Shown one piece after another: positions 1-6,731 of a stretch of 9,996 nt of DNA (positions are counted from its first letter, which is position 1; the number at the start of each line of letters is the position of its first letter). The notes under the pieces were generated by a model, which searched no databases, was not told the origin of the DNA, and saw only the letters and a program-made list of their open reading frames with translations. Where the stretch lies: NCBI GenBank assembly GCA_002361775.1, contig DETV01000073.1, positions 45,046 to 55,041 of the forward strand, in the 5' to 3' direction. This stretch comes from Eubacterium sp. UBA3279 (lineage in GTDB: Bacteria; Bacillota; Clostridia; Lachnospirales; Lachnospiraceae). The position numbers and the translations under genes are program-made.

Positions 1-69
1 ACGCCGGAGCCAACCCCGGAAGTAACGCCGGAGCCAACCCCGGAAGTAACGCCGGAACCAAGTCCGTAA
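1..69 (+). other. 5' piece of the repeat-protein frame, cut by TAA
   Basis: The reading frame of the downstream cell-wall protein is open from base 1 and reads as TPEPTPEV-type repeats until a TAA at 67-69. Every other 24-nt unit has GAA at this point, so a single G-to-T change explains the stop. The true N-terminus, presumably with a signal peptide, lies outside the window. No convincing ribosome binding site precedes the next in-frame start-like codon (GTG at 70), so efficient re-initiation is doubtful. The gene may therefore be a nonsense pseudogene, or the base may be a sequencing error in a repetitive tract. Confidence 0.75.
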
Positions 70-180
70 GTGACGCCAGAGCCAAGTCCGGAAGTGACGC
101 CGGAGCCAACCCCGGAAGTGACCCCGGAACCAAGTCCGGAAGTGACGCCAGAAGTAACGCCGGAGCCTACTCCGGAAGTT
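1..180 (+). repeat. 24-nt tandem repeat encoding TPEPxPEV
   Basis: Seven full 24-nt units (starting at 1, 25, 49, 73, 97, 121 and 157) and one 12-nt half unit (145-156, TPEV) lie head to tail, all in frame. The first two units are identical; later ones alternate PTPEV with PSPEV and vary at synonymous positions. The tract begins outside the window, so the copy number is a minimum. It encodes a Pro/Glu-rich, probably extended linker typical of Gram-positive wall proteins. Confidence 0.95.
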
Positions 181-1572
181 TCACAGCCGGAAGCTTCCGC
201 TAGTGAAAATGCAGACTCTCTTTCTCAGGATGAGACTGAAGATGTCATTTTAGGCAACTGGGTGAATCATATTGATTACAGCAAATATTTTATACAACCT
301 GAGGATTTTACAATAGATTACAGAAAAGGTTTTGGGAAAATTGAAAAAGTGTATGCCTATGCAAAAGTTGACACATTTTTAAATATCAGAGAGGGAACGT
401 CTTTGAATTCACGGGTCGTAGGAAGACTTCCCCGAAAAGGCCTCTGTTATGTGATCGAAGATAAAAATAAAGATTGGGTGTACATAGAATCAGGAGATGT
501 TCGCGGATTTGTAAAAAAAGAATATCTTCAGTCAGGTAAAAAAGCCGCCAGATATGTAAAGAAAACCGGAGAGGAAAAACTGAAAAAAGCCGAACCTTTT
601 ATCAGTCCGCAAGACAATAAAGCGTTTGACTATTCTGTAAAAACTGTCTACGATGTGCGCCAGAGTACAGGAGAAGGAATTATAACATTTGCAGATTATT
701 TTCTGAATCATCCGTTTGAAGATGGGGGAACTTCGTTAGATAAAGGAATTGATGCATCACATTTTGTTTTTGAAATTCTGACCCGTTGTGGAGCTTATGA
801 CGGGAAAATAGCAGATGTGGAAGAATGGAAAAATCTGGGAGAAGAAATTGAAAGCCTTGAAGATGCCCAGGCTGGAGATGTAATCTGCTATAAAAATCAT
901 GTGGCTTTATATGACGGACAAGGGAAGCTTGTGGAAGCAAAAGATGAAGAATCCGGTATTATTCATGAACGCGATGCAGATGAAGAAGAGATCCTTTCCA
1001 TTCGCCGTTTTGTGGTGAAAGTGAATGATGAAGAGGGCAGTAATGCAGATGTGATAAAAAATTATCTGCTGTCCTTGGGATTTACAAAAGCCGGAATTGC
1101 CGGAATTATGGCAAATATTGCAAATGAATCCTATCCTGCTTTTGAAGCGTCTTCTCTGGAGTTTGGTTCTATTCATAATACAGGAATATCCAGCGCTCAA
1201 TATACGGCTATGGTTGACAGTGGCGCAATCAGCAGAGAAGAAGTGATTGTCAGTTCCAGATTTGGATTGTATTCCGGTGGACGATATGGTTATGGCTTAT
1301 GTGGTTTTACTGATCCGGTGATTAAGGAATATCTGTGCCATTATACGATTGATGCGGGAAAAAGTATAGGCAGTATTACCGGACAGTTGGATAGTCTGAT
1401 TGCTTATCTGTCTGTTTACAATCCGGGTTTGCTGTCGAGAGTGAAGAATGCCGACAGCCCTGGGGCAGCAGCTTCCGCATTTCTTCGAGAATATGAAAGA
1501 TGTGCCAATATTGATCAGGAAGAGATAGAAAGAATGGCTGCGGCAGAGGAAATTTACAGAGTTATCCAATAA
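70..1572 (+). CDS. Cell-wall hydrolase-like protein: repeat, SH3, NlpC/P60-like, phage lysozyme-like
   Basis: Probable secreted peptidoglycan-binding or -cleaving protein; its N-terminus is lost because the frame is interrupted by TAA just upstream. Counting from GTG 70: residues 1-38 are TPEPxPEV repeats (a likely wall-spanning linker); 97-155 form a bacterial SH3-like domain (LNIREG, then WVYIESGDVRGFV); about 200-316 match an NlpC/P60 domain in layout, with NHPFEDGG, then GIDASHF, then NHVALYDG. The catalytic Cys of the usual DCSGF motif is Ala229 here and the following Gly is His231, while His277 is kept, so this domain is probably catalytically dead. Residues 324-480 resemble the phage tail lysozyme family, with GIMANIANES placing a candidate catalytic Glu353. 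Any hydrolase activity would therefore come from the C-terminal domain. It stands alone, followed by a strong terminator. Domain calls come from motifs, not from a profile search. Confidence 0.75.
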   Translation: MTPEPSPEVTPEPTPEVTPEPSPEVTPEVTPEPTPEVSQPEASASENADSLSQDETEDVILGNWVNHIDYSKYFIQPEDFTIDYRKGFGKIEKVYAYAKVDTFLNIREGTSLNSRVVGRLPRKGLCYVIEDKNKDWVYIESGDVRGFVKKEYLQSGKKAARYVKKTGEEKLKKAEPFISPQDNKAFDYSVKTVYDVRQSTGEGIITFADYFLNHPFEDGGTSLDKGIDASHFVFEILTRCGAYDGKIADVEEWKNLGEEIESLEDAQAGDVICYKNHVALYDGQGKLVEAKDEESGIIHERDADEEEILSIRRFVVKVNDEEGSNADVIKNYLLSLGFTKAGIAGIMANIANESYPAFEASSLEFGSIHNTGISSAQYTAMVDSGAISREEVIVSSRFGLYSGGRYGYGLCGFTDPVIKEYLCHYTIDAGKSIGSITGQLDSLIAYLSVYNPGLLSRVKNADSPGAAASAFLREYERCANIDQEEIERMAAAEEIYRVIQ

Positions 1573-1597
1573 AAATATATATAATTTGAATAAAGAG

Positions 1598-1639
1598 CTG
1601 TTGCTTCATGAAAATAAAATCGTGAAGCAACAGTTTTTT
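1598..1639 (+). terminator. Rho-independent terminator of the wall-protein gene
   Basis: A 14-bp stem (CTGTTGCTTCATGA pairing with TCGTGAAGCAACAG, one G-T wobble) encloses an 8-nt A-rich loop and is followed at once by six T residues. It lies 25 bases after the stop codon and isolates the upstream gene from the PadR cluster. Confidence 0.93.
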
Positions 1640-1683
1640 GGTATGAAAGATGTTGAAAAATATATTTACAACTATAAAATATT

Positions 1684-1714
1684 ACATACTATATTGTAAT
1701 GTATAATAGTATGT
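1684..1714 (+). promoter_or_regulatory. Probable PadR operator overlapping the promoter
   Basis: Perfect 9-bp inverted arms ACATACTAT (1684-1692) and ATAGTATGT (1706-1714) surround a 13-nt spacer. A consensus -10 box TATAAT sits inside the dyad at 1702-1707; I see only a weak -35 (about 1681-1686). TACT/AGTA dyads are known targets of short PadR-family regulators, and these often repress their own genes. The position, 38 bases ahead of the PadR start and over the -10, fits autorepression. The assignment is inferred. Confidence 0.65.
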
Positions 1715-1738
1715 GTTAATATATAGTAAATAATAAAT

Positions 1739-1754
1739 GGGAGGGATGTTTTTG
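1739..1754 (+). promoter_or_regulatory. Ribosome binding site selecting a TTG start
   Basis: GGGAGGGA at 1739-1746 overlaps the ATG codons at 1737 and 1746, so it cannot serve either. It is spaced correctly for the TTG at 1752, whose product begins MNAQFKKGALEL as PadR proteins usually do. This moves the start 15 bases downstream of the longest possible frame. Confidence 0.75.
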
Positions 1755-2057
1755 AATGCACAGTTTAAAAAGGGCGCTTTGGAATTATGTGTACTTTCCC
1801 TGCTAGCCAAAGGAGATCAATATGGTTACGAACTTACAGAAAAGATTTCCGGAGAAATGTCTATTGCCGCCGGTACCTTATATCCCATACTAAAAAAACT
1901 GAAAGATGAAGAATATGTGGAAACCTACCTGGTGGAATCAGAAGGAGGTCCGGCAAGAAAATATTATCACCTGACTATTAAGGGAAAAGAATATCAGATA
2001 GAATTGAAAGCGGAATGGGAAGCATTTGTAGCGGCTATTGGGAGATTAATTAACTAG
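1752..2057 (+). CDS. PadR family transcriptional regulator
   Basis: A 101-residue winged-helix DNA-binding protein of the short PadR type (PadR-s2-like). Recognisable family motifs are FKKGALELCVLSLL in helix 1, DQYGYEL, the recognition-helix stretch GTLYPILKKLKDEEYV, and the wing GGPARKYYHLTIKGK, followed by one C-terminal dimerisation helix. The TTG at 1752 is preferred because of the spacing of its ribosome binding site; ATG 1737 would add five residues. The next gene follows 12 bases after the stop and its ribosome binding site overlaps this stop codon, so the two are almost certainly cotranscribed. PadR of this kind generally represses its own operon through a dyad, and a fitting dyad lies just upstream. 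The inducing signal is unknown. Confidence 0.93.
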   Translation: MNAQFKKGALELCVLSLLAKGDQYGYELTEKISGEMSIAAGTLYPILKKLKDEEYVETYLVESEGGPARKYYHLTIKGKEYQIELKAEWEAFVAAIGRLIN

Positions 2058-2069
2058 GAGGTATTTATA

Positions 2070-3014
2070 GTGAAAAAAGAAGAATACATTAACCATCTTG
2101 TACAATCATTAAAGCCCTACGATAAAGTTTATACAGAAGAAATTATCCGGGATTATGAAGAACATTTTCAGGATGGAATGGAACATGGACAAACAGAAGA
2201 AGAAATTTGCGAATTCCTGGGAGATCCAGAGGAGATTGTCTGTGAAATTCGGGAGATTCTGGAGGATACCAGGAATGTAACAAATGAGATAGGAAGGCCT
2301 TTTGAAGAAATAGAACGGGTTATTGGGGAGAAAAGAAAAACAAATGAGGATGAGAAAAATGCTTCTTCAGGAAAACTTACAACAATACATTTTCAGTGTA
2401 AATCCGCAGATATAAAAGTAGTCCCATCCAAAGATGCACTTTTCCATGTGTACACAGAAGATCCGGATGATATGAAATATCTGGAACATACATGGGAGGG
2501 AACCTCATACTTTGGCAGAGTAAAAACAGGAAAAAAAGGTACTCTGTCCGGATTTGTTGAAAGCCTTTTGGGAAGTATGACAGAGATTATACTGGAAATC
2601 CCTGATGAGATTGAAAAACTTCATATAGAATCTTCTAATGGCGATATTAATCTGAAAAAAATAAAATGTGAAAATATTACATTAAAAACGGTCAATGGTG
2701 ATATGAAGTATAAGAAAATCCGGGGGAAGACATTTATGTGTCAGACTATCAACGGAGATATTACGGGCAAACACCTGGAAGCAGAAAATATTTATATAAA
2801 AACAGTCAATGGAGATGGGAAAATATTTTTGAATGACCAGGGAAAAACCTGTTATGTATGTGGAAAAAGTATTATTGGGGACATCAAAGTAAATCAGGCA
2901 GTCCGGGTAAACAGTCAGGAGTTTCTGGATTTGAAGGATAAAGAAGGGATAAAAGTCTTTTTCGAATCTGTAAGCGGAGATGGTATTGTGAAGATGAAAG
3001 GGGAGGATGAGTGA
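2070..3014 (+). CDS. HAAS domain / toastrack (DUF4097-like) protein
   Basis: A 314-residue protein starting at GTG, with AGGAGGT eight bases upstream. Residues 1-65 are an acidic, all-helical HAAS-type domain (related to DUF1700), with EEYINHLVQSLKPYDK and the EFLGDPEEIVCEI segment. HAAS domains are known to be encoded beside PadR regulators and are thought to relay a signal to them. Residues about 103-310 are a beta-repeat domain of the toastrack/DUF4097 type. NGD turns occur at exactly 19-residue intervals (N190, N209, N228, N247), with related turns near 269 and 302. Unlike many relatives it shows no transmembrane helix and no signal peptide, so it is predicted to be cytosolic. Role inferred: sensing partner or modulator of the preceding PadR. 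Its stop overlaps the GTG of the next frame. Confidence 0.85.
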   Translation: MKKEEYINHLVQSLKPYDKVYTEEIIRDYEEHFQDGMEHGQTEEEICEFLGDPEEIVCEIREILEDTRNVTNEIGRPFEEIERVIGEKRKTNEDEKNASSGKLTTIHFQCKSADIKVVPSKDALFHVYTEDPDDMKYLEHTWEGTSYFGRVKTGKKGTLSGFVESLLGSMTEIILEIPDEIEKLHIESSNGDINLKKIKCENITLKTVNGDMKYKKIRGKTFMCQTINGDITGKHLEAENIYIKTVNGDGKIFLNDQGKTCYVCGKSIIGDIKVNQAVRVNSQEFLDLKDKEGIKVFFESVSGDGIVKMKGEDE

Positions 3015-3016
3015 GA

Positions 3017-4036
3017 ATGAATAAAAAAATAATTTTGGGATATATCAATGAAGATTCTGTTGTAACGGAAGAACAGGCAAAGATTTTAACCCATATTCAT
3101 GTGGCGTTTGGTTTTCTTTCAAGAGAAGGGGAAATTACAGCTAATCATCATCCCTTTTTAAAACAGATTTCTCAGATTCGAAAGTGGAATCCGGATATAA
3201 AAATAATTTTGTCTGTGGTGCGGGATTCCCCGGAATCCTTTACCCGGTGCAGCGCTTCGGAAGAATTGAGAGAGAAAGTGGCTCGATCCTGTGAAAAGCT
3301 GATTCGGGAAGAAGGATTTGATGGAATTGATTTTGACTGGGAATATCCCTGCGTTTCCACAAATGGAGCGGATTGCAATCCGGAGGATAAATATAATTAT
3401 ACCCTTCTTTGTAAGAAGGTAAAAGAAAAAATCCAGGGTTTGCAGGCAACGCTTTCTATTGCAGCAGGAGCCGATTTGTTTTATGTGGAAGCTATTGAGG
3501 CGAAAAAAATGGCAGAGATTTTGGATTATGTCTGTCTGATGACATATGATTTGAAAAGTAATCTGCATGCACTGACCGGTCACCATACAGGTCTGTATTC
3601 TTCTACAGGTGATATTCTTCGCAATAGCTGTGATCAGGCTCTTCGTTTATTTGAAAAAGCGGGATTTCCCAAAGAAAAACTGCTGATGGGAACTGCATTT
3701 TATTCAAGGGTGTGGTATGATGTTCCAAACAGGTATCATGGATTCTTGCAGGCAACAAAATCCGGGGCAGATTATGGACCGGATTACCATGATCTGGTTG
3801 AAAATTATATAAATAAAAATGGATTTGTCCGTTATTGGGATGAAGAGGCAAAAGCCCCCTATTTATATGATGGTCATACATTTTACAGTTATGATGACGA
3901 AGAATCTATACGCTGCAAATGCAAGTATGTAAAAGAAGAAGAGTTTGGAGGAATCTTTTACTGGAGTCACAGCAGTGATAAAACAGGAACCTTATTATCA
4001 GTTATGGGAAAAGAAATGGAAAGGAGATTACCATGA
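3017..4036 (+). CDS. Glycoside hydrolase family 18 (chitinase-like), cytosolic
   Basis: A 339-residue TIM-barrel enzyme. The GH18 signature DGIDFDWE spans residues 102-109 (numbered from ATG 3017), with Asp105, Asp107 and the catalytic acid Glu109. LMTYD (Tyr177, Asp178) supplies the conserved active-site tyrosine, and GGIFYWSHSSD near residue 320 is the terminal strand with its conserved Trp. The family cleaves beta-1,4-N-acetylglucosamine linkages in chitin or in N-glycan cores. There is no signal peptide or carbohydrate-binding module, so it probably acts on imported oligosaccharides or has another cytosolic target. Start choice: GGGGAGG (3000-3006) is 10 bases from ATG 3017 and 4 from GTG 3011, which overlaps the previous stop; I prefer ATG. 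It is translationally coupled downstream through an ATGA overlap. Confidence 0.9.
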   Translation: MNKKIILGYINEDSVVTEEQAKILTHIHVAFGFLSREGEITANHHPFLKQISQIRKWNPDIKIILSVVRDSPESFTRCSASEELREKVARSCEKLIREEGFDGIDFDWEYPCVSTNGADCNPEDKYNYTLLCKKVKEKIQGLQATLSIAAGADLFYVEAIEAKKMAEILDYVCLMTYDLKSNLHALTGHHTGLYSSTGDILRNSCDQALRLFEKAGFPKEKLLMGTAFYSRVWYDVPNRYHGFLQATKSGADYGPDYHDLVENYINKNGFVRYWDEEAKAPYLYDGHTFYSYDDEESIRCKCKYVKEEEFGGIFYWSHSSDKTGTLLSVMGKEMERRLP

Positions 4037-4188
4037 AAAAAACATTGATTGTGGTGTATCCGGATAACCGGATAACTGTAGACGGCAGTTGTTGCGCAGG
4101 AGTTACTCCCCAAACCCATGAAGCAGCCTTGGAAACCATGAAAATGTGTCAGATTGAAGTGAATAATTCTTCCGTTGGTTTGTTATAA
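4033..4188 (+). CDS. Small 51-residue Cys-containing protein, unknown
   Basis: A short frame of 51 codons starts at ATG 4033, overlapping the TGA of the GH18 gene (ATGA). It has a good ribosome binding site, AAGGAG at 4021-4026, six bases upstream. The product begins MKKTLIVVYP and contains the motif DGSCCAGVTP (Cys20, Cys21) and a further Cys39. It has no transmembrane segment, and its hydrophobic start is too short for a signal peptide. The overlap, ribosome binding site and operon position support a real gene. I do not recognise a family. Metal- or thiol-related roles, or a peptide precursor, are possible, but nothing in the sequence decides between them. Confidence 0.6.
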   Translation: MKKTLIVVYPDNRITVDGSCCAGVTPQTHEAALETMKMCQIEVNNSSVGLL

Positions 4189-4215
4189 AATATTTCAAAA
4201 ACAGGAGGAAATACT

Positions 4216-5283
4216 ATGGGTTTACGAAAAATCACAATTGGGGTGGACTGGGATGATGTTCTGTGCGATCTGAATACCCGAGCTATTGAACTTGCGAATC
4301 GGGATTTTGGACTGGATTTGAAGCTTCATGATATTACTTCCTGGGAAAACACAGGAAAAGCATCCGTAATTAAACAGTATTATACGAATATAGAACTTTA
4401 TGAACGCCAGTATGTGACAGAAGAATCTAAAATATTCATGAAGAAGCTTCAGAATGAGGGAGAAGTGTTTATTATCACTGCCATTGCCCCGGAATTCATG
4501 GGTGTGCGGGTAAGGCAGATCAAAAAAGCATTCCCGGATTTCCCCGATGAAAATATTATTATGGGAAGCCAGAAACATCTGGTGCATTTTGATATTACTC
4601 TGGATGATGCGAATCACAATATTTTTAAAAGTAACAGTAATTTCCCGGTTCTTTTCAGAAAACCATGGAATCAGGATGCGACAGGGGTGTTGTCCGTCAA
4701 TGGATACGATGATTTTTTACAGTTGGTACATCAGATCAAATTATCTATGGTGGAAAGTGTTCACAGCCTGAAACATCCGGCGATCATTGCCCTGGTTGGA
4801 CCAAGCGGAAGCGGCAAACATCAGATTATGGAAAGGTTGTTGGAATATCCCGAGTTTGTGCATCCGGTCAGCTATACTACAAATCCGGATAATCTGAAAC
4901 GTCACCGTTACATTACTGCAGAGGAATTTACAAAAGCTAAATTTCTGGAAACCACCATGTATGGGGGATATGGGTATGGAACAATGGAAGAGGATGTGAG
5001 GACACTGTTGGATCAGGGGCTGTCTGTGGTTATGCCAATGGATATTTGTGGAGCCATTACGGTAAAACGTCAATTTCCCACTTTGATGGTTTATTGTAAG
5101 CAGAGCAAAGACAAATTGATAGAAAATATCTTAAAGAAGGATTGCGATTTGGAAGAAAAGAAGCTTCGCCTGTTGGCGCTGGAGCCGGAGCGGAAACACG
5201 AACCTCTCTGTGATCTGACTGTCCGGCCTGATGAGACAGGGAAGATACTGGATATTTTTAAGGACAACAGTGATAAGGAATAG
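4216..5283 (+). CDS. Fusion of HAD 5'-nucleotidase-type phosphatase and guanylate-kinase-like domain
   Basis: A 355-residue two-domain protein with AGGAGGA seven bases ahead of its ATG. Residues 1-175 resemble NT5C-type (deoxy)nucleotidases of the HAD superfamily: motif I VDWDDVL (nucleophile Asp11, acid Asp13), motif II Thr88 in FIITA, motif III Lys120, and motif IV with Asp126, Asp130 and Asp131. Residues about 188-348 resemble guanylate kinase: P-loop GPSGSGK (195-201), SYTT, FLE (Glu245), YGT (254-256) and MDICGA (Asp276). The usual TTRxxRxGE stretch that binds GMP is replaced by a shorter TTNPDNLKRH, and the RLxxR lid arginines are not evident, so the kinase half may be altered in specificity or regulatory only. 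The phosphatase half looks intact. A phosphatase joined to a nucleotide-kinase fold is unusual. The substrate is unknown. It is four bases upstream of the MATE gene. Confidence 0.82.
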   Translation: MGLRKITIGVDWDDVLCDLNTRAIELANRDFGLDLKLHDITSWENTGKASVIKQYYTNIELYERQYVTEESKIFMKKLQNEGEVFIITAIAPEFMGVRVRQIKKAFPDFPDENIIMGSQKHLVHFDITLDDANHNIFKSNSNFPVLFRKPWNQDATGVLSVNGYDDFLQLVHQIKLSMVESVHSLKHPAIIALVGPSGSGKHQIMERLLEYPEFVHPVSYTTNPDNLKRHRYITAEEFTKAKFLETTMYGGYGYGTMEEDVRTLLDQGLSVVMPMDICGAITVKRQFPTLMVYCKQSKDKLIENILKKDCDLEEKKLRLLALEPERKHEPLCDLTVRPDETGKILDIFKDNSDKE

Positions 5284-5287
5284 AATA

Positions 5288-6640
5288 ATGAAAACAGAAA
5301 AAGAATCATTTTATAAAAGTTTCTTCTCTCTGTATATGGCGCTTGTACTGCAGAATGTGATTACGTTAAGTGTAAATCTGACAGATAATGTAATGCTGGG
5401 AGCATACAGTGAAACTGCATTGTCAGGCGCGGCGGCGGTGAATCAGATTCAGTTCGTTTTCCAGCAGGTATTAAACGGTCTGGGGGATGGTTTGGTGATT
5501 TTCTGCAGTCAGTATTGGGGGAAAAAACAGACGGAAACCATGAAACAAATATCGGCAGTTGCCATGTATGCGGCAATATCGGTTGCAGTAATATTATTTG
5601 TTCTGGTCAGTTTCTTTCCCGGTAAAGCAGTGGGACTTTTTACCACGGATGAGAGGATTATTCAGGAAGGAGCTGAATATCTGCAGGTAATTCGCTTTAC
5701 CTATATACTTTTTGCCATAACACAGATTTTGCTGGCAACTCTTCGCAGCGCTGAGGTTGTTAAAATTGCTTTTCGATTATCTGTATTAGCTTTTTTTGTT
5801 AACTGCGGTATGAATTACCTGTTTATTTTCGGACACTGTGGTATGCCGGAGCTGGGAATTAAAGGAGCTGCTGTGGGAACGCTTACTTCCCGTATACTTG
5901 AAATCATAATTCTGATATTCTATATTTGGAAAAAAGAAAATAAGCTGCATATACGGTTTGCAGATTATTGGAAACTGGATCAGGAGTTATGTAAAGATTA
6001 CTTTCGTGTGGCAGCGCCTATGGTGGTTACCCAGGGACTTTGGGGTGTCAATACGGCACTGCAGACGGTGATTTTGGGCCATATGACAGCCGTAGCGATA
6101 GCGGCAAACAGTGCGGCTTCTACCTTATTTCTTCTGGTAAAATCGATTTCTGTAGGCGCCTCTTCAGCGGCGTCGGTGCTTATCGGAAAAACGGTGGGAA
6201 CCGGTGATTTTGTTCTGGTAAAAACCTATGCAAAAAGATTACAGAAATTATTTCTGGGAATCGGCGTGTTATCTGCCGGGATGCTGTTTTTCCTGAGAAT
6301 ACCATTTTTGTCTCTTTACAATTTGCAGCCGGAGACAATGAAAATGACAAATAATTTTTTACTTATTTTTTGCGTGGTAGTATTGGGAATGTCTTATCAG
6401 ATGCCAACCAATACAGGAATTATCCGTGGCGGCGGGGATGCCATGTTTGTGGTGAAAATGGATCTGATCAGTATCTGGTTGATTGTGCTTCCCTTATCAT
6501 TTTTTATGGCTTTTGTAGTAAAAGCATCTCCGGTGGTGGTATTTTGTTGTCTGAATGCGGATCAGATCTTTAAATGTGTACCCGCATTTTTGAAAGCTAA
6601 TTACGGTAACTGGATTCGAAAGCTGACAAAGGATAACTGA
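5288..6640 (+). CDS. MATE family efflux transporter
   Basis: About 450 residues with roughly 12 hydrophobic helices, the normal size for a MATE-family Na+ or H+ coupled exporter of drugs or metabolites in the cytoplasmic membrane. Typical features are the opening helix with VNLTDNVMLGAYSETALSGAA, the second-half equivalent NTALQTVILGHMTAVAIAANS, and GIIRGGGDAMFVVKMD near the C-terminus, like the RGxGD loop of the family. ATG 5288 is chosen, four bases after the previous stop, because AAGGA lies eight bases upstream and the protein then starts with a hydrophilic stretch followed by the first helix. A longer frame from 5231 would overlap the upstream gene and has no need to be used. Substrate not predictable. 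Confidence 0.93.
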   Translation: MKTEKESFYKSFFSLYMALVLQNVITLSVNLTDNVMLGAYSETALSGAAAVNQIQFVFQQVLNGLGDGLVIFCSQYWGKKQTETMKQISAVAMYAAISVAVILFVLVSFFPGKAVGLFTTDERIIQEGAEYLQVIRFTYILFAITQILLATLRSAEVVKIAFRLSVLAFFVNCGMNYLFIFGHCGMPELGIKGAAVGTLTSRILEIIILIFYIWKKENKLHIRFADYWKLDQELCKDYFRVAAPMVVTQGLWGVNTALQTVILGHMTAVAIAANSAASTLFLLVKSISVGASSAASVLIGKTVGTGDFVLVKTYAKRLQKLFLGIGVLSAGMLFFLRIPFLSLYNLQPETMKMTNNFLLIFCVVVLGMSYQMPTNTGIIRGGGDAMFVVKMDLISIWLIVLPLSFFMAFVVKASPVVVFCCLNADQIFKCVPAFLKANYGNWIRKLTKDN

Positions 6641-6717
6641 GAATCTAAGGGAATCGTCACGAGGGAGTACTTCGTGAAAATGGGATGGATAGTAAGAATA
6701 TACTTTTTATAGAATGC

Positions 6718-6731
6718 GGAGGATGAGAATG
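6718..6731 (+). promoter_or_regulatory. Ribosome binding site fixing the fucosidase start
   Basis: GGAGG at 6718-6722 touches the ATG at 6723 and lies inside the frame that begins at ATG 6714, so neither can use it. The ATG at 6729 is six bases away. The protein should therefore begin MKLWYEKPAEGW, five residues shorter than the longest frame. Confidence 0.75.

Noticed and set aside
1..180. CRISPR-like array
   Set aside because: The 24-nt units are contiguous with no spacers and keep a protein reading frame, so they are a coding tandem repeat.
3158..3586. A 142-codon open frame on the minus strand
   Set aside because: It is antisense to the catalytic part of the GH18 gene, has low-complexity Ile/Phe/Cys content, and shows no ribosome binding site or family motif. 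The other minus-strand frames were rejected for the same reasons.
4547..4771. A 74-codon plus-strand frame inside the HAD-kinase gene
   Set aside because: It is a shifted frame within a gene whose motifs are clear on both sides, and its product has no recognisable feature.
5231..5287. Longer N-terminus for the MATE protein from ATG 5231
   Set aside because: It would overlap the upstream gene by 53 bases, adds an Arg-rich non-family stretch and lacks a suitable ribosome binding site; ATG 5288 has one.
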